Counted from the first letter of the stretch, positions 31,444 through 40,634 are shown. The stretch is 64,000 nt of DNA from an uncultured Candidatus Peregrinibacteria bacterium (GCA_903854335.1 CAINVY010000013.1:1-64000), one strand, 5' to 3'. Numbers and translations: made by a program. The notes: a model not told the origin generated them from the letters alone.

Positions 31444-32091
31444 ATGAAGTACGTTGCGCTTCTCTTCGATCTCGACGGCACCCTCGTGAATTCCATCGAT
31501 CTCTACGGCGAGGCGGTGATCGCTTCCATGAAGGAGATCGGGGATGATCTTTCGCAGGAGGCGTATCGCGATTGGTACATTCGCGGACAGCACTTGCGGC
31601 AGATGCTCGAGAAGTTCGGCAAGACGGAAGAGGGATGGCCGGGCGTGCGCGGCGACCGGGACCGACGCTACATTGCATTACTTAAGGAGAAGGTCGCGTG
31701 GTGCGTGGGGGCGAAAGAAACTTTGGAATATTTTTTCGGGAAGATCCCGATGGCGCTCGTGACGGGATCGTGGATGAAGTACGTGGATGCGATCGATGCC
31801 ACACTCGATCTGAAAAAATATTTCCAGGAACTCGTGACGGTCGATGACATCGGCAAGATGACCAAGCCCCATCCGCACAGTTTGCTTCTCGCCGCAGATA
31901 GGCTCGGCGTTGATCCCAAAGATTGTCTCTTCATCGGCGATCAACTTTTCGATGCCGTTGCGAGCAAGGCGGCCGGGATGCCGTGTTGTATTGTGAAGGG
32001 GGCGTATACGCCGGAAGAGGCGATGGATCAGGCGGATTTCGTACTGAAGAGCCTGGAAGAATTGAAAGCATTGGTGGGAATGCCTTCCTAG
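31444..32091 (+). CDS. HAD-superfamily hydrolase (phosphoglycolate-phosphatase-like)
   Basis: 215 residues with the HAD motifs in order: LLFDLDGTLVNS (motif I, nucleophile Asp near residue 9), ALVTGSWMK (motif II Thr), then KPHPHSLLLAADRLG with the motif III Lys and CLFIGDQLFDA (motif IV). The helical cap between motifs I and II marks subfamily IA, like phosphoglycolate phosphatase or beta-phosphoglucomutase. Motif IV is GDQLFD rather than GDSxxD, a tolerated variant. Substrate unknown; cytoplasmic. Confidence 0.88.
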   Translation: MKYVALLFDLDGTLVNSIDLYGEAVIASMKEIGDDLSQEAYRDWYIRGQHLRQMLEKFGKTEEGWPGVRGDRDRRYIALLKEKVAWCVGAKETLEYFFGKIPMALVTGSWMKYVDAIDATLDLKKYFQELVTVDDIGKMTKPHPHSLLLAADRLGVDPKDCLFIGDQLFDAVASKAAGMPCCIVKGAYTPEEAMDQADFVLKSLEELKALVGMPS

Positions 32092-32098
32092 CGGAATC

Positions 32099-32127
32099 TT
32101 GTTCGAATGCGCGAAACGGTGTATAAT
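32099..32127 (+). promoter_or_regulatory. promoter of surface protein 1
   Basis: TTGTTC (32099-32104), 17-base spacer, TATAAT (32122-32127). The region from the -10 box on is similar to that before surface protein 2. Confidence 0.7.
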
Positions 32128-32182
32128 TTAGAGAATACCAACACTCTCTCTGCCAAAACGAAAACACATCATTCTCCGCGGC

Positions 32183-35083
32183 ATGCTGAAGTGCTTCATT
32201 GCCCTCGGATTGTTTGGCGCGGTGGCATTGATTATCTCAGATCGGATCCGAAGTTCGCATTCTCTCCCTGCACAACTGGAAGGGAATGAGGAGTTCCTCA
32301 CAAATCTCTCCGATCCGTACAATTACAAAGACACTCTGATTGTGGAGAACACGAACTCTCCCGACTCCGTCGCGATCGTCAATTATTTTCTTCAGGCGCG
32401 AGCGGGAATTCCCGGGATCGGCTCCGGGAATGTCGTGCACATTACGACCGGCACGGGCGAGCGCATCTCCATGGAGGATTACATCGCGACTATCAAACAT
32501 CCTCTCGAAGCGACTATCAAAAATCACGATGACTCCGACTCCGATCATCCCATCAACTACATCATGCTCACCAAAGGCATTCCGATCTACGCCTCCCTTG
32601 AGCCCGATGATTATCCCTACTCCATAGACGATTTCTACGACGGCATCTTCCCTTCCGTGGATTCGTTGCTTGCGGCCTGTCTCGGGAAGCCCGATACGGG
32701 ATCCTGCGATCCCTCGTATTCCTACTACGGTAAAGAGCTGTACGGAAGATACGTTCACTTCCCCTATTCCGTCCTCAACCCGTACTTCCACTCCAGCGCT
32801 CCCTTCTCGCACGCGGCATATAATATGTATCTCGTCACGCATCTCACTGGATACACCGTGCAAGATGTGGAACGTCTCATCGATCGTTCCGCTGGTACCG
32901 CCGTCGGTTCGGGGGAGACACTCAAACAGAACGGACTCTTCGTGCTCGATGGAAGGGGAAGAGGGGAAGATGACGGCTTTGAAACCGTCTATCAGACACT
33001 CCTCGTTAAGGGGTTCCGTGCGATGTATGACCTAGTGGCAGCGCCCATACTGGGTCAACACAATGTGATTGGATATTGGAGCTGGGGGAGCAATGCATTC
33101 GATATGAGCACGTTGACCTACCCTCCGTGGCCCCCCGGCAATACCTGGGGTAGCGGCTCCATCGCGGAAACAGCAGTATCCACCTCGGCCAGAACATTCG
33201 TTTTCGATAAGGATTCTCGTATTTACAATGATCCTCAATCTCTCATTGCCGATCTCATTCATGAGGGTGTCGCGGCAGTGAAGGGATATGTATCGGAGCC
33301 ATCATCGACCGCCCTCGCATGGCCCGCAGATCTTTTTGGTCACTACACCGATGGCTACAACATGGCGGAGAGTTTCTATGCGGCATCGCAGTTGATTCAT
33401 TGGAGTGACATCATTGTGGGCGATCCGAAGATGTTCATCGTTCCTTCTTTGCCACCAACGAACACCTCTCCCGCGCGCACCGAACCAACGACCACGAATC
33501 CCACCTTTAGCTGGCAACGTGCGAGAAGCTACTTCGGAGGAAACATCGATCACTACGAGCTCTGGGTAGATGGGGTGAAACAAGGCGCCAATATTCCTGC
33601 CGATACCACATCAGTCCAACCCTCCATGCATTATCAGAAGGCATCTTCGACAGCACGGAACACGCCGCATACCTGGTACGTTAAGGCGATCGACAGCAAC
33701 GGCGGGGTGCTCACCAGCTCCGGTACGACATTCTTCGTTGCTACAATCGTTACTCCCGTCGTTCACCGGAGACTCTTCTTCGGCAGTACTGTGATCGGCC
33801 AACCGACACTGACCATCAAGTGGAGTCCCGCGCAGAGTGAATTTGGAATTGCCAAGTATCAGCTCTTTATCAATAACGCCGACGCGCCATACCTTGATGA
33901 CATCACCGGCACGGGTGTGACGATCCAAAATACTCTGCCCGTCGGCAGACTTCCGTTGTTTGTGAGGGCCGTCGACAATCAGGGAAACACGGCCGACAGC
34001 ACGCCCGCGTACATCAATCTCATTGATCACGTCCCCTCTTATCCCCCGAATCCTTCAGTGGAAACCACGCTCTCGCCGACGTTCTATTGGGCAAAGAGCG
34101 ATGGATGTACTTCTGGGCAAAACAATCTCGCCATCGATTGCGTTTCGGGGAATCCTTGCGATGTATCCAATCCAGCTGCCACATGCCAGTTTTTCACCGT
34201 GGATTGTGATCGGTCGTTCATGCTTCCCGTTCCATCGTCCCTCATGCATGGAACGTGGAGCACGTGCACTTGGGGGAATGGTAAATATTTTTATCTTGTT
34301 CCATCTATTCCTCCGATCTCCCTCAATGCTCCTTCCTCCGGCTCTCTGGTTACGACGGCCACTCCCACATTTTCTTGGGAACCGACGGATGGATATTCGA
34401 ACTACAGGTTCTACATCGATGGCTCCCTGGCAAAGGGGTATATCCCCGATACCAGGTCCGTTACACCTTCCATGTCCCTCACAAACGGTACACATACATG
34501 GTTTGTGACAGCTACTGATAGTCATTCTCAGGCGCAAGGAGGAGATGAGGATTATTTGGTCGTCACGAGTTCGCTCTTCGCTTTTACAGTCGCTGTTCCC
34601 GAACTTCCGGAATCGAGTTCTTCCTCAAGTATTTCTTCCACTCCCATTCGCAGGAGTGGTGGAGGAGGAGGTGGTGGAACATCAACTCCTCTCAAGAGAG
34701 CTGCCGGTAGTTCATCTTCCGCCTCTTCGTCCTCCTCCTCGTCCTCGGTGCAAATACCTTCTTTGCCAAAGACCAAGACTGTGGATAGTTGTTCTCATCT
34801 GCCGCCACTCCGGCAAAGAGTGTGCGAACGGCAACGCAAACGTAACCATTCATTTTCATCAAGCTCCTCCTCGGCTAACGCTATGCTCTATCGCGTCCGG
34901 GCGGAGATTCTGAATCTTCGCACAGATCCAACTATCACCGCTGCAGTGCGTAGTGTGCTGTTAAAAGGAGAGACATTCACCGTTCTTCGCTTCGTGCAGA
35001 ACAATCAATGGGCGCAAGTCCGGCTTTCCAATGGGAGAGAGGGATACGTCTTTGCACCGTATATCGAGAAGGTGAATCCTTAA
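32183..35083 (+). CDS. large surface protein, TIGR03790-like, C-terminal SH3b domain
   Basis: 966 residues. An N-terminal signal or anchor (FIALGLFGAVALIIS) is followed by a domain like TIGR03790 proteins (about 35-425; YKDTLIVENTNSPDSVAIVN, ARAGIPGIGSGNVV). Next come three to four Ig/fibronectin-like repeats (about 425-800), each with a segment such as TPTFSWEP and HTWFVTATDS, then a Ser-rich linker with Gly runs and finally a bacterial SH3 domain (about 902-966; LNLRTDPTI, GYVFAPYIEK), which in other proteins binds cell wall. The protein is probably exported and wall-attached. Its paralog at 35243 has a different wall-binding end. Confidence 0.7.
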   Translation: MLKCFIALGLFGAVALIISDRIRSSHSLPAQLEGNEEFLTNLSDPYNYKDTLIVENTNSPDSVAIVNYFLQARAGIPGIGSGNVVHITTGTGERISMEDYIATIKHPLEATIKNHDDSDSDHPINYIMLTKGIPIYASLEPDDYPYSIDDFYDGIFPSVDSLLAACLGKPDTGSCDPSYSYYGKELYGRYVHFPYSVLNPYFHSSAPFSHAAYNMYLVTHLTGYTVQDVERLIDRSAGTAVGSGETLKQNGLFVLDGRGRGEDDGFETVYQTLLVKGFRAMYDLVAAPILGQHNVIGYWSWGSNAFDMSTLTYPPWPPGNTWGSGSIAETAVSTSARTFVFDKDSRIYNDPQSLIADLIHEGVAAVKGYVSEPSSTALAWPADLFGHYTDGYNMAESFYAASQLIHWSDIIVGDPKMFIVPSLPPTNTSPARTEPTTTNPTFSWQRARSYFGGNIDHYELWVDGVKQGANIPADTTSVQPSMHYQKASSTARNTPHTWYVKAIDSNGGVLTSSGTTFFVATIVTPVVHRRLFFGSTVIGQPTLTIKWSPAQSEFGIAKYQLFINNADAPYLDDITGTGVTIQNTLPVGRLPLFVRAVDNQGNTADSTPAYINLIDHVPSYPPNPSVETTLSPTFYWAKSDGCTSGQNNLAIDCVSGNPCDVSNPAATCQFFTVDCDRSFMLPVPSSLMHGTWSTCTWGNGKYFYLVPSIPPISLNAPSSGSLVTTATPTFSWEPTDGYSNYRFYIDGSLAKGYIPDTRSVTPSMSLTNGTHTWFVTATDSHSQAQGGDEDYLVVTSSLFAFTVAVPELPESSSSSSISSTPIRRSGGGGGGGTSTPLKRAAGSSSSASSSSSSSSVQIPSLPKTKTVDSCSHLPPLRQRVCERQRKRNHSFSSSSSSANAMLYRVRAEILNLRTDPTITAAVRSVLLKGETFTVLRFVQNNQWAQVRLSNGREGYVFAPYIEKVNP

Positions 35084-35134
35084 GAGCAGAATCAGCTCAT
35101 CAAGGGGTGAGAGATATTTGCTCTCTAGGGAATA

Positions 35135-35163
35135 TTGCAGCAATACGCGAAATGGCGTATAAT
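35135..35163 (+). promoter_or_regulatory. promoter of surface protein 2
   Basis: TTGCAG (35135-35140), 17-base spacer, TATAAT (35158-35163); the segment from the -10 box (TATAATTTAGAGAATACC) repeats the one before surface protein 1. Confidence 0.7.
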
Positions 35164-35242
35164 TTAGAGAATACCCATATTCTCTCTGCCAAGCCCAAAA
35201 CACACCAATCGCCGGGACACTCTGAAATACCTGCTCGCGTTT

Positions 35243-38200
35243 GTGCTCTGCATGGCGGCGTTGATTGTGATGAGTCGCATGCATGGTTCTTTTTCCTTCT
35301 CCGCACAGGCGGGAGAAGATGATTCTTCGAGTGGCAGCGGAGAGGTGATTTCTTCCGAGAGCTCTTCGCAATCATCGGCAGATGCACGCTCACAATTCCT
35401 CTCCACTCTCTCCGATTCGTACAATTACAAAGACACTCTGATTGTGGAGAACACGAACTCTCCCGACTCCGTCGCGATCGTCAATTATTTTCTTCAGGCG
35501 CGAGCGGGAATTCCCGGGATCGGCTCCGGGAATGTCGTGCACATCCAAACCGGCTCGGGCGAGAGCATCTCCATGACGCAGTACATCGCAACCATCAAGG
35601 ATCCGCTCGATGCGGCCATCGCATCCCACGATGCCGCTAATCCTGATCATCCCATCAACTACATCATCCTCACCAAGGGCACTCCCATCTACGTCTTCTT
35701 CGATGGCGACCCGCTGAACTATTTCTATTATTCCATCTACCCCTCCGTAGATTCCCTGCTTGCGGCCTGTCTCGGGAAGGCCGATACGGGAAGCTGCGAT
35801 CCTTCACCCGCACGTTCCGGTCAGGTCGGAAGCGTTACTATTCACTACTACAATGCCATGAATAATCCGTACTTCCACTCCAACGCTCCCTTCTCTCACG
35901 CGGCATATAATATGTATCTCGTCACGCATCTCACGGGATACACAGTTGAGGATGTTGAACACCTCATCGATCATGCGTCGGGTACTGCCGTTGGCTCTGG
36001 AGAGGCGCTCAAGCAGAACGGACTCTTTGTGCTCGATGGGAGGGGGAGGGGGGTTGAACAGTACATCGAGTCTGCCTATCAACTACTCCTCGCCAAGGGG
36101 TTCAATGCCATTAAGGATCAAGTGGCAGCTCCCATATTGAGCCAGCACAATGTGCTCGGTTATTGGAGCTGGGGGAGCAATGCGTACGATATGAACACGA
36201 ACACCTACCCCCCGTGGCTCACGGGCAATACCTGGGGCAGCGGCTCAATTGCGGAAACGGCCGTTTCCACCTCCGCCAGAACATTCGATCCGAATTCTCC
36301 CTATGCAGTCCGTCCTCAGACTCTCATTGCCGATCTCATTGTCGAGGGTGTGGCGGGAGTGAAGGGGTATGTTTCGGAGCCATATTTAAGTGCTGTTGCG
36401 ATGCCCGACCATCTCTTCGATCACTACGCCGATGGCTACAACATGGCGGAGAGTTTCTATGCGGCATCGGAAATGATTCATTGGAGTGACCTCATTGTAG
36501 GCGATCCGAAAATGTTCGTTGTTCCTCATCTCCCGCCTCTGAACACTTCTCCGGCGCGCAATGAACTCGTGGATACGTTTCCCATTTTTAGCTGGCAGGG
36601 TGCGAGGAATTATCTAGGCGGGATCGATCACTACGAGCTCTGGGTGGATGGTGTGAAACAGGGCAATGATATTCCCGGCAATACGACATCAGTCTCCCCC
36701 GCGCATTTTCAGAGCGGCTCCTCGCATTCCTGGTACGTAAAAGCAGTGGATGGAGAAGGCGGCGTTTTGACCAGCTCCGGAAGCACGTTTTCCGTTGCTA
36801 CGGTCGTATCCCCATCGCTGCTCACCGATCTCAGTGAGACGTACGACAATCAAACATTAACTTTCAAGTGGACTCCTGCCAAGAGCGAGTTTGGTATCGC
36901 CAAGTATCAGCTCTTTCTTGATGATTCCTGTACACCGATTCTCGACGACCTTCACGGCACGGGGGCGACTCTCTTAAACATGCTGACATTCGGTGATCAT
37001 TACTGGTTCGTGCGTGCAGTAGATGGTAACGGAAATATCGGTTCAAGCGACGTAGCGCCCTTTTCTGTCACTCGTGAAGTAGCGATTCCCTATCCCCCGG
37101 ACGGCTCGATTGTTACGACTCTCACACCGACGTTCTTCTATGCTCAGAATTGCATTCGGGGATCGTACAACTTCATAATCGCTAACTATTTCGGCGGTCA
37201 GCCCGTATCTATTACCGTCGATTGCACTCGGCCCTTCTCGGTCTCAATGCCACTCCTGCTGTACAATCATGCTTCTTACATGTGGTTGGCTGGAGGACTA
37301 TCATATATTTTCACCATTGATACTGACGCTCATTCTATTGTTGTCAATTCTCCTTCTTCTGGCTCCACTTTGCTTACAGCAACACCGACATTTTCTTGGG
37401 AACCGCTGGAAGGCCTCTTGCGTTACCAGATCTACATCGATGGCTCTTCAGTGATGGTGTACAAAACCAGCGACACGTCAGTCACGCCTTCCATTGCCCT
37501 ATCGAATGGTACCCATTCATGGTTCGTTTCGGGCTGGGACAATTTTGGCAATGTTGTGATTAGTTCTCTCAACACGTTCACTGTCGCTGCGCCCCTCTCT
37601 GGCTCTTCTTCCAGTTTTTCCTCTGCTTCTGCTGTTTGTTCCCTCTCATCATCGAGCTCGTTGTCATCATCAGCATCTGTCCCAGATACTCCTCTCGGAG
37701 CATCATCCTTTTCCAGCGTACCTGCCCGCAGGAGTGGTGGAGGTGGCGGTGCAATATTAACGCCGCTTCGTGGAGCGGCCAGTGCATCTTCCTCCGCTCC
37801 CGCAGCGAGGACACTGCATACCGGCATGAAGGGATCGGACGTCTCTGCACTTCAGAACATCCTCCTCAAACAGAAGATCTTCACCGGCCCCGTCACGGGA
37901 ACGTACGATGCGAATACAGTGAAAGCGATCTTTAAATTTCAGCAGACTGTCGGCATCAAGCCCACGGGCATCGCCGATGTTTCGACCCAGCAGAAGCTCC
38001 AAGCGCTTTCCGTTCCAGCAGTCGCTCCAAAAGTCACCGCTCCCGCCATCAAATCCTTTACACGAACACTCTCTATTGGCATGCAGGGCACGGATGTCTC
38101 CGCTCTCCAGGCCTACCTCTCTGCGCAAAAATTCCTCTCTGGGACATTCAAGAACGGCACGTTCGATCAGGCAACCAAGACTGCGCTCATCGCCTTCCAG

Positions 38201-38278
38201 AAGAAGAACAAGCTGCGCCAAAGCGGCATGGTGGATAGTGCGACGAAGCTGGTGCTCAATAGACTCATCAAGGGGTGA
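35243..38278 (+). CDS. large surface protein, TIGR03790-like, two C-terminal peptidoglycan-binding domains
   Basis: 1011 residues from GTG 35243, paralogous to 32183-35083 (same signal, TIGR03790-like and Ig-like organisation). The end differs: after a Ser/Gly-rich linker there are two peptidoglycan-binding type 1 domains (about 855-925 and 935-1011; each with GSDVSALQN or GTDVSALQA and TVKAIFKFQ or TKTALIAFQ). 127 bases (35418-35544) are identical to surface protein 1. The signal peptide is better formed if translation starts at CTG 35222, since no ATG/GTG/TTG lies earlier in frame. Its last 11 bases overlap the 3' end of pyrC on the other strand. Confidence 0.72.
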   Translation: MLCMAALIVMSRMHGSFSFSAQAGEDDSSSGSGEVISSESSSQSSADARSQFLSTLSDSYNYKDTLIVENTNSPDSVAIVNYFLQARAGIPGIGSGNVVHIQTGSGESISMTQYIATIKDPLDAAIASHDAANPDHPINYIILTKGTPIYVFFDGDPLNYFYYSIYPSVDSLLAACLGKADTGSCDPSPARSGQVGSVTIHYYNAMNNPYFHSNAPFSHAAYNMYLVTHLTGYTVEDVEHLIDHASGTAVGSGEALKQNGLFVLDGRGRGVEQYIESAYQLLLAKGFNAIKDQVAAPILSQHNVLGYWSWGSNAYDMNTNTYPPWLTGNTWGSGSIAETAVSTSARTFDPNSPYAVRPQTLIADLIVEGVAGVKGYVSEPYLSAVAMPDHLFDHYADGYNMAESFYAASEMIHWSDLIVGDPKMFVVPHLPPLNTSPARNELVDTFPIFSWQGARNYLGGIDHYELWVDGVKQGNDIPGNTTSVSPAHFQSGSSHSWYVKAVDGEGGVLTSSGSTFSVATVVSPSLLTDLSETYDNQTLTFKWTPAKSEFGIAKYQLFLDDSCTPILDDLHGTGATLLNMLTFGDHYWFVRAVDGNGNIGSSDVAPFSVTREVAIPYPPDGSIVTTLTPTFFYAQNCIRGSYNFIIANYFGGQPVSITVDCTRPFSVSMPLLLYNHASYMWLAGGLSYIFTIDTDAHSIVVNSPSSGSTLLTATPTFSWEPLEGLLRYQIYIDGSSVMVYKTSDTSVTPSIALSNGTHSWFVSGWDNFGNVVISSLNTFTVAAPLSGSSSSFSSASAVCSLSSSSSLSSSASVPDTPLGASSFSSVPARRSGGGGGAILTPLRGAASASSSAPAARTLHTGMKGSDVSALQNILLKQKIFTGPVTGTYDANTVKAIFKFQQTVGIKPTGIADVSTQQKLQALSVPAVAPKVTAPAIKSFTRTLSIGMQGTDVSALQAYLSAQKFLSGTFKNGTFDQATKTALIAFQKKNKLRQSGMVDSATKLVLNRLIKG

Positions 38279-39437
38279 GCGTGATCTTCCCGATCACCTT
38301 CCATCCCTCGTACGGCGTCCAGCCGCATTTGCTGTGAAGATCTTTCTCGCGAATCGTCCATGTCTCATCGAGATCGGCGGTCACACTGCCCGCGTTTGTC
38401 GGAGTTTTTCCAAGCGCGAAGATACGGTTGGGATTGTCGAAGCAGAGACGGGTGATGTCGGAGTGGGACAGTGAGCAGTGGGCAGTGGGCAGTGAAGAGT
38501 GGGGATTGGGCCAGCCACCTGCTGCGACCGTTAGGAGTAGGGGAAGCATCGTCTCCACTCCCGGCACGCCGCTTGGAGCACGAAGAGGATCGTCGATATG
38601 TTTCTCGGCGAACGTGTGCGGCGCGTGATCCGTCGCGATGCAGTCGATCGTCCCGTCCGCGATGGCGGCCCAGAGTGCGTCACGGTGCTCGATCGATCGC
38701 AGAGGCGGATTCATCTTCGCGAGCGCGCCGAGTGATGCGTAGTCGTCGGTCGTGAGGAAGAGATGATGCGGAGCCACCTCACATGTGACGTTCACTCCTT
38801 CGGCTTTCGCCTGTCTCACCTTCTCCGCCCCGCCCCGCGTCGAGAGGTGCGCGATGTGCAATTTCGCTCCGGTCTTTCGTGCCAGTTCGATGGCATAGGC
38901 GACGGATTTCTCCTCGCTCTCCGGCGGGCGCATGCTGGAGTAGGCATCGATGGTTTTGGCTTCAGAGAGTCGGTTTTTCGCTTCGTCATTGATGACGGAA
39001 TCCTCGCAGTGGCAGACGGCGACTTGGTCGAGCTTCGTGCACAGTGCCAATGCCTTCGTCAGGATTTGGTCGCTCGCTTTCTGATCGCCCGTCGAGTGGT
39101 CGAGGTAGAGCTTGAGGCCGCAACATTTCCCGCGTAGATCCGCGAGTGACGGATCGGTGAAGAGTCGTTCGAATTCCTGGAGATGCTGCTCCTCCGTTGC
39201 GCCGAAGAAAAAGCGGATGTCGCAATCGGGAATCTTTTCCGCGCGCTCCACTTTGTCGCGAAGCGCCTCGATCGTCACCGTCGGGGGAATCGAATTCGGC
39301 ATGTCGCACACGGTGGTGACGCCACCGCCGAGCGCCGCTCTCGTCTCGCTCATCATGTCTCCCTTCTGTGTGAGCCCGGGCTCGCGCAAATGCACATGGC
39401 AGTCGATGAGGCCGGGGAGGACGAAGATTCGGGGCAC
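38268..39437 (-). CDS. pyrC: dihydroorotase
   Basis: 389 residues, an amidohydrolase of class I type that closes carbamoyl-aspartate to dihydroorotate in pyrimidine synthesis. It opens directly at the metal motif (GLIDCHVHLREPG), so most of the usual N-terminal beta-sandwich is missing. Later sites are CDMPNS, HIAHLSTRGG and the catalytic ATDHAPHT. The start is GTG, exactly 6 bases after TATCAT. Between the barrel and the C-terminal SDITRLCFDNPNRIFALG an in-frame heptamer-repeat tract adds about 15 Ser/His/Pro-rich residues (near residues 310-325). pyrB lies 112 bases downstream on the same strand. Confidence 0.95.
   Translation of the reverse strand: MPRIFVLPGLIDCHVHLREPGLTQKGDMMSETRAALGGGVTTVCDMPNSIPPTVTIEALRDKVERAEKIPDCDIRFFFGATEEQHLQEFERLFTDPSLADLRGKCCGLKLYLDHSTGDQKASDQILTKALALCTKLDQVAVCHCEDSVINDEAKNRLSEAKTIDAYSSMRPPESEEKSVAYAIELARKTGAKLHIAHLSTRGGAEKVRQAKAEGVNVTCEVAPHHLFLTTDDYASLGALAKMNPPLRSIEHRDALWAAIADGTIDCIATDHAPHTFAEKHIDDPLRAPSGVPGVETMLPLLLTVAAGGWPNPHSSLPTAHCSLSHSDITRLCFDNPNRIFALGKTPTNAGSVTADLDETWTIREKDLHSKCGWTPYEGWKVIGKITLTP
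38465..38508. repeat. heptamer-repeat tract inside pyrC
   Basis: Five near-identical 7-bp units on the plus strand (CAGTGAG, CAGTGGG, CAGTGGG, CAGTGAA, GAGTGGG), read through in frame by pyrC. Confidence 0.8.
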
Positions 39438-39479
39438 GGGGAAATGATAGTGGAATTTGGAGTGAACGGGGAAGAAATT

Positions 39480-39552
39480 AGATGTGAGACATTAGGATAG
39501 AAGGAAGATGGAAAACTCCAACTTCCATCTCACATCTTACGTCTTACATCTA
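39480..39552. repeat. heptamer-repeat hairpin H4
   Basis: Right-arm complement reads AGATGTAAGACGTAAGATGT with 7-bp period; left arm AGATGTGAGACATTAGGA; inner stem GGAAGATGGA against TCCATCT. It lies between pyrC and pyrB and includes the pyrB stop codon. Confidence 0.75.
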
Positions 39553-40467
39553 TCCCCCCACCATCAAATCAATCACCGCCATGCGCATCAGCAAGCCATT
39601 CTTCGCCTGTCGGAAGTATGCGGCGTTCGGGAGCGCGTCCACGTCCGTTTCGATCTCGCCAACGCGCGGAAGTGGATGGAGGATCGTCACGTTCTTTCCC
39701 TTCAGTTGGTCGGCGCGCAGCACGTAGACGAGCTTGAGGCGCTCGTACTCCGAGCGGTCCGTGAATCGCTCCTGCTGGATGCGCGTCATGTAGGCAACGT
39801 CGCAATCGAGCGCGGCGGCGAAGTCCGTCGTCTCCTCAAACTGCATGCCCTTCTCCTTCATGAAGCTCGTCACCTTTTCCGGCATCTTGAGTTCCTTTGG
39901 TGACACGAGCGTGAAGCGCAGATTGTTGAAGAGGCCGAGGAGGTACGTGAGCGAGTGCACCGTGCGGCCGAAGCGCAGGTCGCCAACCATGGCGATGTGC
40001 AGACCGTCGATCTTCCCGCGCTCTTTCTGAATCGTGAGGAGATCGAGGAGCGCTTGCGTGGGATGTTGGCCGGGGCCGTCGCCCGCGTTGATGAAGGGGA
40101 CGGGGCACACGGTGATGGCGCGATCCGCCGAGCCCTGCTCCGGATGACGCATGGCGATGATGTCGGCGTACTGTCCGACCATCATCATCGTGTCTTCGAT
40201 CGTCTCTCCTTTGTAGAGCGAGCTGAATTGAAATCCGTCGGCGGTGATCACCGATCCCCCGAGCCGAAGCATCGCCGTTTCGAAGGAGAGGCGCGTGCGG
40301 GTGGAGGGTTCGTAGAAGAGCGCGGCGAGAACTTTTCCCTTGAGCCGTTCATCCTGCTTGGGATTCTTCACGACCCCTTCCATCTCATAGGCATGTTTCA
40401 AAATGGCGTCCGTATCGGCTCTCGAGAGCTGTCTCGTGGACGTGAGGTGTCGGAAGGAGAGTGACAT
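39550..40467 (-). CDS. pyrB: aspartate carbamoyltransferase catalytic subunit
   Basis: 305 residues from ATG 40467 (MSLSFRHLTS); an N-terminal extension open to 40665 would run through the small RNA locus and a repeat and is rejected. PyrB joins carbamoyl phosphate to aspartate. Seen: the carbamoyl-phosphate loop FYEPSTRTRLSFE (about residues 50-62), the KGET segment (about 78), GDGPGQHPTQALLD (about 130) and HPLPRVGE. No pyrI regulatory subunit is nearby. Together with pyrC it supports at least partial de novo UMP synthesis. A TACAAT box precedes the ATG by 11 bases. Confidence 0.95.
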   Translation of the reverse strand: MSLSFRHLTSTRQLSRADTDAILKHAYEMEGVVKNPKQDERLKGKVLAALFYEPSTRTRLSFETAMLRLGGSVITADGFQFSSLYKGETIEDTMMMVGQYADIIAMRHPEQGSADRAITVCPVPFINAGDGPGQHPTQALLDLLTIQKERGKIDGLHIAMVGDLRFGRTVHSLTYLLGLFNNLRFTLVSPKELKMPEKVTSFMKEKGMQFEETTDFAAALDCDVAYMTRIQQERFTDRSEYERLKLVYVLRADQLKGKNVTILHPLPRVGEIETDVDALPNAAYFRQAKNGLLMRMAVIDLMVGG

Positions 40468-40512
40468 GCTTTGTCGGCATTGTAGGGAATGTTCGGAAGA
40501 AATCCAGTGCCC

Positions 40513-40541
40513 TTGACAGAGAATAGAGCCGGGGTTATAAG
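40513..40541 (+). promoter_or_regulatory. promoter of small RNA
   Basis: TTGACA (40513-40518), 17-base spacer, TATAAG (40536-40541), plus strand, divergent from pyrB. Confidence 0.7.
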
Positions 40542-40546
40542 AAGCG

Positions 40547-40608
40547 CTCCTCGGGGCGCAGGTTTCGCTCACGCGAAACCCAACCAGCGGCGCTCCGAGG
40601 AATTTTTT
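40547..40608 (+). ncRNA. compact structured small RNA with terminator
   Basis: About 62 nt between a strong promoter and a T6 run. The outer stem CCTCGGGGCGC (40549-40559) pairs with GCGCTCCGAGG (40590-40600), 11 bp with one G-T pair. It encloses a perfect inner hairpin GGTTTCGC/GCGAAACC with loop TCAC and a single-stranded CAACCA segment. The outer stem with the T run (40603-40608) is an intrinsic terminator. The next plus-strand gene starts 230 bases further, so it is either an independent RNA or an attenuator. It matches no family I know. Confidence 0.55.
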
Positions 40609-40634
40609 GTGTAACGTGCGCGGCGAAGGCGAGA

